In this document: positions 35,457 through 43,318 of the stretch, piece after piece | How positions within the stretch are numbered: position 1 is the stretch's first letter | Layout: every line of letters starts with the position of its first letter | Program-made: the position numbers and the translations under genes | NCBI GenBank assembly: GCA_963845495.1 | Contig: CAWJTH010000135.1 | Span: 24,244 to 88,243 of the forward strand | Direction of reading: 5' to 3' | DNA length: 64,000 bases | Origin: JAZKFT01 sp963845495 | GTDB taxonomy: Bacteria; Bacteroidota; Bacteroidia; Chitinophagales; Chitinophagaceae | Notes under the pieces: generated by a model | The model's database searches: none | What the model was told of the DNA's origin: nothing | The model's input: the letters and a program-made list of their open reading frames with translations, nothing else

Positions 35457-37448
35457 TTACTTTTTCTTATTTTTATAGGGAATATATCTGGCAAATTCCA
35501 ACCAGCCTTCCGTAAAAGATTGCAAAGCATTGCGCATGGAGTCGTTTTGCGGTTTGGAATTATCTACCAAACTGTATAAATCACCCGTTTTGTTGTTGAT
35601 GTTTTTTTCATAAAAAACGGGCGAAAACCCAGTGCCAGCCAATTGCTTGTTGTCGTCGAAAATTAATAAATGTTTGCTACGACCGCTGTCTTTTGCCAAC
35701 ATTGCCGGATTTAAAATATCGGTTCCCAGCGCCATATTGGTGTAAGGAATTCCAGATAAACCAGCCAAAGTGGGCAAAATATCCAACTGCGAAACCAAAT
35801 AAGAATAGCGTTTAGGCTGTAATAATTTGGGCGAATAAAAAAGCAGCGGCACGTGTTGGCAAGTTAAACCTTCCTCCGTCCAAACTTTTGGTAGCATGTC
35901 GCCGGCATTGCCGCGGATGCCATGATCGCCTACAAAAACAAAAATGGTATTGTTGAAGTAAGCTTCTTTTTGCGCCGCTTCAATAAATTTTTGGTAACAA
36001 AAATCGGTGTAACGAAAAGCATTAAATTCATCCAATGTCGTAAAACCATATTTTAATAATGTGTCTTGCGGCACATTAAGCACTTTAAAAGCGGCCTTGT
36101 CTTCATCGGGAATGGTATATGGCCGATGATTATCAGATGTTTGGATGACCGCAAAAAAAGGTTTGTTGGCCTTTGCCAAATTTTGATTCGCTTCCAAAAA
36201 AACATTTTTGTCGCTTACGCCCCACACATCAATTTTGGGTGCTTTGTAATCGCCTTGTTCAAACAAATGCAGGCTATCAATATTGTTTTTTAGCAAGCCA
36301 CGGATATTGGCCCAGCTTGCACTTCCACCAATAAAATAATATTTTTCATAACCCTTAAAATCGTTTAGGATCGTGTGCTGGCTTACGATTGCGGGGTTAC
36401 GGGTATTGGTGGTAGCGCCAATTGTTACATCGGGAATGCCCGTTAAAGTTGCCCAAACACCGCGGGCCGTTCCGTAACAAGGTGTAAAACAACGGTCGAA
36501 AAAAATGCCGTTGTTACAAATCGAATTAAAGAAAGGTGTGGTATTTAACGGGTTTCCATACATCGAACTCTTGTAGGCGCTAAACGATTCGCAAATAACC
36601 AACACGATGTTTGGCTGTTGAAAAACAAAATCTTTTCTCGGCTGATAGCTCCGTTCAAAGTTTAAAGTGTTGGGATCAGGATTTTCAATGCCATAATATT
36701 GGGCCAATTCGGCGTAGTGCGCTTTTACCTTGTTTAAATCGTAACCTGTTCTTCTAAATTGTAAAGTGCTAAAAAAAGATTGGAATGGATTTAATGCCAA
36801 GTTTGATTTATACTCGCTGCCTAAATCAAAAGCATCGCTCCAGCGAAGTGGATATTGACCAACCCGACCAAAAATAGCCACCGCCAACAGCAAGAAAAAT
36901 ATAATGGGCTGCGCAATTTTCATTCCCTTTTTTCTAACGGCAATGGGTTGTTGGTTGACAATAAAAAAGTTTTTTCGGATAACCCAACGGGTAAACCATA
37001 AAAACGCAATGGCAATTAATAACCAACGAATAACCGGGTAAGATTGCCACAACATTTTACTGGAAATGGCTGCATCACCCGCATAACTTAAAATATTGGC
37101 GTTGAGGCGTTGTTGCAAATAAGCGTAATGGCCAAAGTCGGCAGTGTAAAAACAAAGTATCAAAAACGACATGATCCACCACAAAGTGTTCCAGAATTTG
37201 GCGGCTGTAGGATGTTTGAACGGCGATAAAAATGGGAGCGAAGACAATAACCAAATGCCAAGAATGGGGATGCAAAGCATTTTTAAATCGTACCGCAAGC
37301 CAAGGAAAAAAGCGTCTGCCACTGATTCGTGACTGGCATCTTTAAAAAAAAGAAAGAAAGAAATGCGCATCAGCGTCATAATCAATAACAAAAACAAGCC
37401 GTTGCGGAGTATGAGCCGATAATTTTTGGAGAGAGAAATCATCTGCAA
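35457..37448 (-). CDS. LTA synthase-family membrane sulfatase/phosphoglycerol transferase
   Basis: 663 residues. Five N-terminal TM helices (1-200), then a periplasmic alkaline-phosphatase-fold domain: NIVLVICESFSAYKSSMYG (metal Glu), FDRCFTPCYGTARGVWATLTG (catalytic Thr region), IQTSDNHRPYTIP, and VFVGDHGIRG (metal DH). In Gram-positives the family polymerises glycerol phosphate; in Bacteroidota the role is likely modification of membrane glycans or lipids with phosphoglycerol or phosphoethanolamine. Not operonic with its neighbours. Confidence 0.9.
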   Translation of the reverse strand: MQMISLSKNYRLILRNGLFLLLIMTLMRISFFLFFKDASHESVADAFFLGLRYDLKMLCIPILGIWLLSSLPFLSPFKHPTAAKFWNTLWWIMSFLILCFYTADFGHYAYLQQRLNANILSYAGDAAISSKMLWQSYPVIRWLLIAIAFLWFTRWVIRKNFFIVNQQPIAVRKKGMKIAQPIIFFLLLAVAIFGRVGQYPLRWSDAFDLGSEYKSNLALNPFQSFFSTLQFRRTGYDLNKVKAHYAELAQYYGIENPDPNTLNFERSYQPRKDFVFQQPNIVLVICESFSAYKSSMYGNPLNTTPFFNSICNNGIFFDRCFTPCYGTARGVWATLTGIPDVTIGATTNTRNPAIVSQHTILNDFKGYEKYYFIGGSASWANIRGLLKNNIDSLHLFEQGDYKAPKIDVWGVSDKNVFLEANQNLAKANKPFFAVIQTSDNHRPYTIPDEDKAAFKVLNVPQDTLLKYGFTTLDEFNAFRYTDFCYQKFIEAAQKEAYFNNTIFVFVGDHGIRGNAGDMLPKVWTEEGLTCQHVPLLFYSPKLLQPKRYSYLVSQLDILPTLAGLSGIPYTNMALGTDILNPAMLAKDSGRSKHLLIFDDNKQLAGTGFSPVFYEKNINNKTGDLYSLVDNSKPQNDSMRNALQSFTEGWLEFARYIPYKNKKK

Positions 37449-37488
37449 AAATAAATGCTGAACTGTTGCGGAAAACAGAAAACTATTC

Positions 37489-37566
37489 TCTCGCAGAAAA
37501 CGGAGAAAACGCAGAATAAATAAGTTTTATAAATTCCCTTCCGCGTTTTCTCCGTTTTCTGCGAGA
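37489..37566. repeat. Palindromic repeat family B, copy 2
   Basis: Arms 37489-37516 and 37539-37566 share the core of copy 1 (19786-19893) with a single mismatch at a different position. It sits between the LTA-synthase-like start and the thioredoxin stop. Confidence 0.9.
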
Positions 37567-37585
37567 ATTCGTTTTTTGCGAGAAA

Positions 37586-37888
37586 TTAATTGCTGGCTGC
37601 AACATTTAGTTGCTGCAAAATTTCTTTTGCACTGGCAACACCCGTTTTGCGCCAAACAATTTGTCCTTTTTTAAAGATAATAAGTGTTGGAATAGATTGA
37701 ATACCATACTTTTCTGAATAATAGCGGTTTTTATCTACATCCATTTTTAAGATGGTGGCTTTGTCGCCAATAGCGCTTTTTACTTCTTTTAAAATAGGTG
37801 GCATCATTTTGCAAGGGCCGCACCAATCGGCGAAAAAGTCGACCACCACGGGCATTTCGCCTTGTATATGCGTTTCAAAATTGTTCAT
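37586..37888 (-). CDS. Thioredoxin
   Basis: 100 residues: MPVVVDFFADWCGPCKMMPP carries the redox-active WCGPC (Cys23 and Cys26), followed by KMDVDKNRYYSEKYGIQSIPTLIIFKKGQ with the cis-Pro. No signal peptide, so cytosolic general disulfide reductase. Its start codon overlaps the stop of the upstream 138-residue gene by 4 bases (ATGA), so the two are translationally coupled. Confidence 0.93.
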   Translation of the reverse strand: MNNFETHIQGEMPVVVDFFADWCGPCKMMPPILKEVKSAIGDKATILKMDVDKNRYYSEKYGIQSIPTLIIFKKGQIVWRKTGVASAKEILQQLNVAASN

Positions 37889-38301
37889 GGTTCAATAGTT
37901 TTTTCGTTTTCAATATGCTCATCAGCTTCATGCAGCAAGTCTTGCGAAGCATTCATACCAATTTCATTTTGTTCGGCTATTGTTAAATCATCGCTACCAA
38001 TTGTTTGTACCCATTCGTTGGTGTGGTGGCGAAGAATTTGGACATTCAATCCAAACATTGCGGCAAAATCCTGTTCAATTGTTCCAGTTTTTGAGTTGGC
38101 ATGTATTTCAATAGCACCAGGATTATGTTTTGTTCTTACGGTTCCAATCTTTTTTTCGTGTGGCAATTGTCCATTCAATCTTGATTTTTCTTGCCAATTA
38201 TGCGGGTGTTTGTAAAATTCAATTTTAAGAAACGGATAAGCAGCGGTGAATTCGTCGCTTATTTCGCCAATTGTTTTACTATCGTTTATTTCTAAAATCA
38301 T
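37885..38301 (-). CDS. Thioredoxin-coupled conserved protein
   Basis: About 138 residues from MILEINDSKTIGE. It is rich in charge, with KIEFYKHPHNWQEK and VQILRHHTNEWVQT in a mixed alpha/beta arrangement and no signal or TM. I do not recognise a named domain. The 4-base overlap with thioredoxin argues for a joint role, perhaps in redox handling, which is inference only. Confidence 0.7.
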   Translation of the reverse strand: MILEINDSKTIGEISDEFTAAYPFLKIEFYKHPHNWQEKSRLNGQLPHEKKIGTVRTKHNPGAIEIHANSKTGTIEQDFAAMFGLNVQILRHHTNEWVQTIGSDDLTIAEQNEIGMNASQDLLHEADEHIENEKTIEP

Positions 38302-38347
38302 TGGGATCTTTATTTGTTTTATATCGCTAAAAAATAATACCAATACA

Positions 38348-38393
38348 ACAATAGCAGCAGTTAAAGGTTTTTACCGCTTGCTGCTGCTATTGT
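38348..38393. terminator. 13-bp hairpin upstream of the thioredoxin pair
   Basis: ACAATAGCAGCAG (38348-38360) pairs exactly with CTGCTGCTATTGT (38381-38393), loop 20 bases. It may end the TraB/GumN transcript; the T tract is weak. Confidence 0.6.
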
Positions 38394-38411
38394 AAAACAA
38401 CTTTTTATGCT

Positions 38412-39290
38412 TTAATTTTTTAATGGCTTTACAGTGTAGCCTTTTTTACGAAGCAGGTTTAATACACCTTTTTCGCCACCCAAATGACCGGCGCCAACAG
38501 CAAAAAGCGTAGTTTTTTCTTTGGCGATATCATCAAATTGTTTCACCCAATTGCGGTTGCGATTAAACAACATCAAATCCATATATTTTGCCATGCTGGT
38601 ATCGGTAGATGTCATATCGTTCAGAGAATCAAGGTTTTGCGAAATGTAAGCCTTGGTCATTTTTTCGAGTTCGATATGTTGTTGCGGGATGCTATCAATT
38701 GATTCCAATAATTCTTTCGCCTGTTCTTCGTACGGAATACTATCAAAAATGCTTGCTTGAAAATGCATCGTCTCCAAGCCTTTTATTTCTGTTTTTTTGG
38801 CTTGTGCCAATTGCATGATGCGCATTTCCATGCCGTCTTTTTCTTTGCAAGGCATTGCATCTTCAGAAACCATGCTACTTAACAACATTGGTTTAAATTT
38901 TTCCAACATCATAAAAGGCATTTGTCCATGCTTATCAAAATAGGCTTTCACTTTGGCGTATTCTGAGTCAGTATAAAAATCTTTTAATGTTTTATTGTCT
39001 TTCATCGGCAAGTCGCCGATCATGCCAAAGGTTTGTGCCAAATCATCTAAATCGATTTCAAAATAAACTTGACCAACACTGTTTATGATGTTGGTAAAAT
39101 TTGGGCTTAACTTGGCGTCATCGGCACATAAAATATGCATAGTGCCAAAAAAATAGGAGGGTTGTTTAAGCCCGTTTCCACTAATTTCCCAAAGCAAGCT
39201 ATTATTGTTAGACGCGTAATCGGCTTTTGGTTGCGATGAACATCCAACCCCAATAAAAGCCAGCAAGCTTAAAAACATCCCTTTCAGCAT
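38412..39290 (-). CDS. TraB/GumN-family lipoprotein
   Basis: 292 residues. The lipoprotein signal ends FIGVGCSSQ (Cys at about 17). TraB/GumN hallmarks: SLLWEISGNGLKQPSYFFGTMHI (GTxH), YFEIDLDD, and the C-terminal FAVGAGHLGGEKGVLNLLRKKGY. The Tiki/TraB fold is a predicted metalloprotease. Function in bacteria is unsettled. Single gene. Confidence 0.9.
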   Translation of the reverse strand: MLKGMFLSLLAFIGVGCSSQPKADYASNNNSLLWEISGNGLKQPSYFFGTMHILCADDAKLSPNFTNIINSVGQVYFEIDLDDLAQTFGMIGDLPMKDNKTLKDFYTDSEYAKVKAYFDKHGQMPFMMLEKFKPMLLSSMVSEDAMPCKEKDGMEMRIMQLAQAKKTEIKGLETMHFQASIFDSIPYEEQAKELLESIDSIPQQHIELEKMTKAYISQNLDSLNDMTSTDTSMAKYMDLMLFNRNRNWVKQFDDIAKEKTTLFAVGAGHLGGEKGVLNLLRKKGYTVKPLKN

Positions 39291-39352
39291 AAAATTCTTT
39301 TTTCAAAAATAGGTTTAAAAAATGCTTTATTAATTTTTAGTAAAACCTTTTT

Positions 39353-39368
39353 TGGCACGGTGTTTGAA
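39353..39368 (+). promoter_or_regulatory. Sigma-54-type promoter 1
   Basis: TTGGCACGGTGTTTGAA: the -24 GG (39354-39355) and the -12 position (GA, 39366-39367) are separated by exactly 10 bases as RpoN requires. Only the final GC is changed to GA. Confidence 0.7.
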
Positions 39369-39378
39369 ATTGTAGTAT

Positions 39379-39436
39379 TAGTTTTAAGGGTGTAGGGTTA
39401 AAGGAAGGAGGTCTTTGGATTTCCTTCCTTTTTTTA
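39379..39436 (+). ncRNA. Putative small RNA 1 (sigma-54 driven)
   Basis: About 55-58 bases from the predicted start to the T run. It contains TTTTAAGGGTGTAGGGTT and a strong terminator (AAGGAAGGA 39401-39409 with TCCTTCCTT 39422-39430, then T7). There is no reading frame of useful length. Sequence and layout match RNA 2 immediately downstream. Confidence 0.6.
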
Positions 39437-39465
39437 TAAAAAGAATATTTTTAGGGTTTTTAAAG

Positions 39466-39483
39466 TTGGCATAGTGTTTGCAA
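39466..39483 (+). promoter_or_regulatory. Sigma-54-type promoter 2
   Basis: TTGGCATAGTGTTTGCAA: GG at 39468-39469, ten bases, GC at 39480-39481. It matches the RpoN consensus TGGCAY-N5-TTGCA closely. Confidence 0.78.
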
Positions 39484-39491
39484 TTTATAAA

Positions 39492-39545
39492 ACGTTTTAA
39501 GGGTTTAGGGTTTAGAAAAGGGAGCTTCGGCTTCCTTTTCTATTT
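39492..39545 (+). ncRNA. Putative small RNA 2 (sigma-54 driven)
   Basis: About 50 bases. It begins near TTTTAAGGGTTTAGGGTTTA, shared with RNA 1, and ends in a perfect 12-bp hairpin with a TTCG tetraloop (39514-39541) followed by a T-rich tail. No coding potential. Confidence 0.6.
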
Positions 39546-39702
39546 TGTTTAAGTTCCAAAAGCTTTTCTTTTAAAAGAATATCTCCAGAAATAATTCAAT
39601 TAACACTTTGATTTATCAAACGAATGTGTTATTTTACCAAGGCTGGCGCAATAAAGCAGCCACAGTAATTTGAGCTAATTATCCAACTTTAAATTATTTT
39701 AA

Positions 39703-40029
39703 ATGCCTACTGTAAATTTTAACGAAAGTCAGCTACTGCCTTCCTTTGGTTATTTTGAGGCGCAAACAGCTTGTGAAAACTTAAATAAGAAAAATTATGG
39801 ATGGAACGTAACATTTGCGTTCAACGGTGGATGTACCTTTTCAACCGATTATCCGATTGGCTATTTTGATTTTCAATTTGCCGTTTCGAAGGAGCTGAAG
39901 GATTATTTCCGTGGATATGCGTCGCAAATGGGGGCATTGGCTTATGCACAAGGAACGGGCATTCATTTAGCGCCGGGGCAAGATACTAGCCTGGCTCATG
40001 AAGCTTGGCATGTTACGCAACAAAAATAA
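39703..40029 (+). pseudogene. Truncated DUF4157 (eCIS core domain) gene
   Basis: 108 residues. The C-terminal half reads QMGALAYAQGTGIHLAPGQD then TSLAHEAWHVTQQK, a clear match to the DUF4157 zinc-peptidase-like domain that marks toxins of extracellular contractile injection systems (usual form LNALAYTQGTDIHVAPGQ.. HEAWHVVQQ). The HEAWH motif is complete (residues 99-103) but the gene stops three codons after QQ. Known members continue for hundreds of residues into an effector. It is therefore a remnant or a stand-alone motif domain; no injection-system genes are in the window. Confidence 0.7.
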
Positions 40030-40048
40030 TGCAGACGACAAATGTTAG

Positions 40049-40276
40049 TTATTGGCTTGCCGGTTTATAATATCTTTCCCTTGTGGCAATGTGTTGCTTT
40101 ACTGCATTGCAATACCTTGGAAGCATGGCCACCTCAATATCAATGAAGTCGGTAAACTGTTCTTTGCCTATTTTTCGCCAATGTTGTTGGGCAAATTCAA
40201 CATCTTTTGTTTCCATGTAACGGATGCCTTGGTATGTCTTTTTCTTTGTCCAAACGGTTATCCTAAAATACGACAT
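40049..40276 (-). CDS. Small conserved protein of unknown function
   Basis: About 75 residues from the ATG at 40276 (MSYFRITVWTKKKTYQG). The strand-rich start and helical end resemble a family of short Bacteroidota proteins beginning with a y-r-v-t-V-W-T-K-K pattern, but I cannot name it. Longer upstream starts are less likely. Confidence 0.6.
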   Translation of the reverse strand: MSYFRITVWTKKKTYQGIRYMETKDVEFAQQHWRKIGKEQFTDFIDIEVAMLPRYCNAVKQHIATRERYYKPASQ

Positions 40277-40359
40277 AGCTAAATATTTTAGTACAATAGT
40301 ACGCAATATTCAGAAAATAAAAACAATATGTGCGTATTTTTTTAGTTTTTATGGCTTTT

Positions 40360-40420
40360 AAATTTGACAACCTTTCTAGTTGCTGACCATATAAAATTCG
40401 TGAGCAAGGTTGTCAAATTT
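40360..40420. repeat. Palindrome family D, copy 1
   Basis: AAATTTGACAACCTT (40360-40374) and AAGGTTGTCAAATTT (40406-40420), perfect 15-bp arms. The interior has TTGCTGACCAT..TTCGTGAGC, shared with copy 2. Confidence 0.88.
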
Positions 40421-40927
40421 TTTAGCTCAATAATCTAGCAGGGTAGCGTGAACCGTTTTGTCTTGCATTTTTTGTGATTTTATTGTTAGGAAAGGTTGCT
40501 CAAGGTCAACCAACTTGCCAAAGGTCAACCACCTTGCCCGACGGGCCAAAATTTTGGTAGAGTTTGATAAGGTGGATGACCTTGGCAGCGCCAAATTTGA
40601 CAACCTTTCTAGTTGCTGACCATTATAAAATTCGTGAGCAAGGTTGTCAATTTTTTTTAAAGGTTGACCGTCTTGCTGGCGTTTGAAAATGTTGAAGCTG
40701 CGTGACAAGGTGGACGACCTTTTAAATAACGTGAAGTTGTGTGGAAACCAAGAAATTTTTGATGCGGCAGCGCAAAAGGGATAGCAGTGGAAAGCCCGTA
40801 ACGCCGCATAATTAGTGAATATGAAAAGTAAATAATGAATGACCAAACACAGTGAATTGCGGCGGCGGACTTGCAACGGATAGCCCGGTGCCCGGCGGTT
40901 TTTCCGGGCATTTGCCCAAGCCTAACC
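40421..40927. repeat. Repeat island 3' of the NAD cluster (40421-40927)
   Basis: Between palindromes lies a mosaic of short related words: AAGGTTG, AAGGTCAACCA, CAAGGTCAACC, GGTGGATGACC, and a block GTGAATTGCGGCGGCGGA .. GCCCGG that resembles one at 50763-50805. Two overlapping minus-strand open frames here are made of these repeats and look spurious. I see no gene. Confidence 0.7.
40593..40650. repeat. Palindrome family D, copy 2
   Basis: AAATTTGACAACCTT (40593-40607) with AAGGTTGTCAA (40640-40650), followed by eight T. The interior is almost identical to copy 1. Confidence 0.88.
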
Positions 40928-40986
40928 AAATTTGACAACTTTTGGATTGTTGTATCATTTAAAATGCGTGAAAAGTTGTCAAATTT
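40928..40986. repeat. Palindrome family D, copy 3 (overlaps the NAMPT stop)
   Basis: AAATTTGACAACTTTT (40928-40943) with AAAAGTTGTCAAATTT (40971-40986). The right arm includes the stop codon of the nicotinamide phosphoribosyltransferase gene. Compared with copies 1 and 2, CCTT/AAGG becomes CTTTT/AAAAG, a compensated change. Confidence 0.9.
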
Positions 40987-42442
40987 TTAACCGCTTTCTA
41001 ATGGCCTCAAGGCTATCGTCAACCAATAATTTACCATCAGCAAAAACTTTTTGGAAGGCGCAATTAAAGGCTTCGGCTTTGGTAACTTGGTCTTTTAGGT
41101 AAAAACTGCCGTCTTCATTTTTGTAAACCGCCAGCAATCCTTTGGCTGATTTTTTGGTACCGTCGTCGGTTTTTGGATCCTTAAAAATTTCGCGGCCTTC
41201 GCCATTTATTTCGCCGTAAGTGGCTTTCATGGCGAAGCCAAACGTGTCGCGGGTTTGGTATTCGTAAGTGAATGAGCCGATGCCAAGCACCACATTGAAG
41301 GACGCGAAGCCCTTTTGTTTGAGGTTTTCAAGGATGGATTTTTGCCTTTCCAACGTGATGCTGTCGCCATAAATTAGGCCAACGTGACTGTCTAATAATT
41401 TGAAACCCTTTTCTGTAATTGTGCCGCCAAATGTTTCCCAAATGCATTCGATAGCACCCTTAAATGCAGGTGTGCCGGGCGTTTCAGCTGGATCGCCACA
41501 AATTATTTTTACAGGATCGCCACTGTCGGGACGGATGACCAGTTTGCCGTTGCGGGCTAAAATTTTGTCTTTAAGCCTAGGCAAAAAATCGGTGATTACC
41601 TGCCAAAAATCCCAAGTGTCGCTCACCACAGAAACAATGCCGTTTGGATAGATTTCGGTGATGAGCCGTTCGAAAGTTTTGATCTCCTCGCTTTGTGTGC
41701 CCATACACATAACGCTGTGTTCGGTGGCGGGAACGGAACCGCCAACCAGTTCTTTATCGGCATCGGCATTGTAAAATTCTTCTAAAAAATCGATGGCCGG
41801 AACGGAATCGGTACCTGTAAAACTAAGCAAATGTCCAGCACCGCTGATAACGGTATCTTCAACGCCGCTCATGCCGCGGAAGCTAAAATCGTGACCCTGC
41901 CAAGGTACAAATTCGCGGTTGCCAACAGTTTCGTCTGCATATTTATTAAAGACTTTTGCATATTCATAAGCCAGTGTGGCGCTGGTTATGGGCTTCCAAA
42001 TAATGGCCGAAATAATGCTTTCTAGATAATTGGTAAGCCAAAAAAAATCAGCGACGGTATTGTGCAAAGTCATTACAGGGATGCGCATATCTACCACAGA
42101 ACCTTCGGGCAACGCATGGATTTCAAGCGGCAAATAACCAAGATCGTGCAAGGCTTCGATGTGCTCGGTGCCAATATCATTTGGGCCCAGCGAAGTGTCC
42201 ATCCTACGCTTGAAAGCCTTTACTACACTGGCTTTGGGCTGATTGAAAAACTGCTCGTTCCAATTGTTTATGAGGTATTCTTTTACATAGTATTGCAGGC
42301 CGAAAAACACAATTTTATCAATATCTGCAATGCGTGATTTACGGGGCGTGAAATTGCTGTACACCATAGTTGTGCCTTCAGGATATTGGCGGCGATGGTC
42401 GGCTTTATAAAAATCGATAAGTGTTAACGGGTTTAATTTCAT
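40979..42442 (-). CDS. nadV: Nicotinamide phosphoribosyltransferase-family enzyme
   Basis: About 487 residues from the ATG at 42442 (MKLNPLTLIDFYKADHRRQYP). Strongly NAMPT-like: TMVYSNFTPR, VFFGLQYYVKEYL, WQGHDFSFRGMSGVEDTVISGAGHLLSFTGTDS, GGSVPATEHSVMC (catalytic His region), VSVVSDTWDFWQVITDFLP, KLVIRPDSGDPVKIICG. The standard reaction is nicotinamide plus PRPP to NMN. In phage NARP1 a NAMPT relative (Namat) instead joins nicotinamide to ADP-ribose pyrophosphate. The neighbours make that alternative worth testing. Last gene of the cluster; a family C element is in its leader. Confidence 0.93.
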   Translation of the reverse strand: MKLNPLTLIDFYKADHRRQYPEGTTMVYSNFTPRKSRIADIDKIVFFGLQYYVKEYLINNWNEQFFNQPKASVVKAFKRRMDTSLGPNDIGTEHIEALHDLGYLPLEIHALPEGSVVDMRIPVMTLHNTVADFFWLTNYLESIISAIIWKPITSATLAYEYAKVFNKYADETVGNREFVPWQGHDFSFRGMSGVEDTVISGAGHLLSFTGTDSVPAIDFLEEFYNADADKELVGGSVPATEHSVMCMGTQSEEIKTFERLITEIYPNGIVSVVSDTWDFWQVITDFLPRLKDKILARNGKLVIRPDSGDPVKIICGDPAETPGTPAFKGAIECIWETFGGTITEKGFKLLDSHVGLIYGDSITLERQKSILENLKQKGFASFNVVLGIGSFTYEYQTRDTFGFAMKATYGEINGEGREIFKDPKTDDGTKKSAKGLLAVYKNEDGSFYLKDQVTKAEAFNCAFQKVFADGKLLVDDSLEAIRKRLKI

Positions 42443-42490
42443 GGTTTTGTTTTTGAGTTGTTGAGGAAATTTTTGAGCGTATATTTTTAT

Positions 42491-42538
42491 CGATGGGCGT
42501 TGCCCACCGCTTGCAGGTGCCATCTCGTTGGAACTTTT
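42491..42538 (-). repeat. Leader repeat family C, copy c
   Basis: Reads on the minus strand AAAGTTCCAACGAGATGGCA then CCTGCAAGCGGTGGGCAACG CCCATCG. Ends 48 bases before the NAMPT start codon, sense orientation. Confidence 0.82.
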
Positions 42539-43178
42539 AGGATGGGATATTTAGCCCGATTCTTTTTATTATTTCAGCGTCATTAATCGGGATAATTTCT
42601 TCAAGAGGTATGTTTAAATCTTCGATGAGATTGTTTTTTAATTTTTGATATTCTTCTTTTACAAACGGCGTAATATCTTCTATTTTTATAATCCATTCGG
42701 TGCAAAATTGTTTTAATGTTTCACCTTTCATGCCTAATTGAATGGCTTTGCGTTCTTGTTTATTCCCATACGGATCGTGGTCGGGATCCCATTGCAAACG
42801 CACTTCTGTTTTATCTAACTCGGCTTTCCAGTTTTCGGTGGAATTAAATAATTGGCCATTAAATGATGAAATAGTAGCTTGTTTCAATATCGCTTTAAAA
42901 TGCTCAATCGAAATGGTGATGGCCAAAATATGTTCTTGGTGTTCTTTGGTTGCCCAGCCAGATCGGTGCATCATCCATAAAAAACCGGGCTTTATCCACG
43001 ACATGCGATTAAAGCTGTAATGGTTGCCGCCAAATTGTTGATTAGCTACGGCGTAATTGGCAATGTTTTTATTGAATGCTTGATAAACAATGATGTTGTC
43101 ATTTTCTGTTTGTGCAATTATTTGTTTGCCAACTTGTGGTAATCTTGTTTGTTGTGTTATGTATTTTTCTGTTTTCAT
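42537..43178 (-). CDS. DUF4291-family protein (putative ADP-ribosyltransferase fold)
   Basis: 213 residues. IIVYQAFNKNIANYAVANQQ, MSWIKPGFLWMMHRSGWATK and VRLQWDPDHDPYGNKQERKAIQLGMKGE are the DUF4291 signature stretches, and length fits. As I recall, Pfam places DUF4291 in the ADP-ribosyl clan with KptA and DarT; if so it would be an NAD+-consuming transferase, in keeping with the surrounding genes. The target is unknown. It sits between the metallophosphoesterase and NAMPT genes, with a family C leader 33 bases upstream. Confidence 0.85.
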   Translation of the reverse strand: MKTEKYITQQTRLPQVGKQIIAQTENDNIIVYQAFNKNIANYAVANQQFGGNHYSFNRMSWIKPGFLWMMHRSGWATKEHQEHILAITISIEHFKAILKQATISSFNGQLFNSTENWKAELDKTEVRLQWDPDHDPYGNKQERKAIQLGMKGETLKQFCTEWIIKIEDITPFVKEEYQKLKNNLIEDLNIPLEEIIPINDAEIIKRIGLNIPS

Positions 43179-43210
43179 TTAATTGTTTGTGATTGTTGTG
43201 ATTTGTTTTT

Positions 43211-43257
43211 GATGGGCGTTGCCCACCGCTTTTATATGTCGTCCTTTTGGGACTTTA
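43211..43257 (-). repeat. Leader repeat family C, copy d
   Basis: Minus-strand reading AAAGTCCCAAAAGGACGACA then TATAAAAGCGGTGGGCAACG CCCATC. Nearest gene: DUF4291, 33 bases on, sense orientation. Confidence 0.85.
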
Positions 43258-43318
43258 TTCTTGGCTTCTTGTGTTTTTGTAGCTTGATTTCTTGTGCCTT
43301 GCTTTCTTATTCCTTATT

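Noticed and set aside
39491..39513. AGGGTTTAGGGTTT stretch as a telomere-like repeat
   Set aside because: Only two units, explained by the small RNA layout and matched by the upstream copy.
40427..40938. Two overlapping minus-strand open frames (149 and 93 codons)
   Set aside because: They consist of repeat words and palindromes of family D, have no family resemblance and sit in an obvious repeat island.
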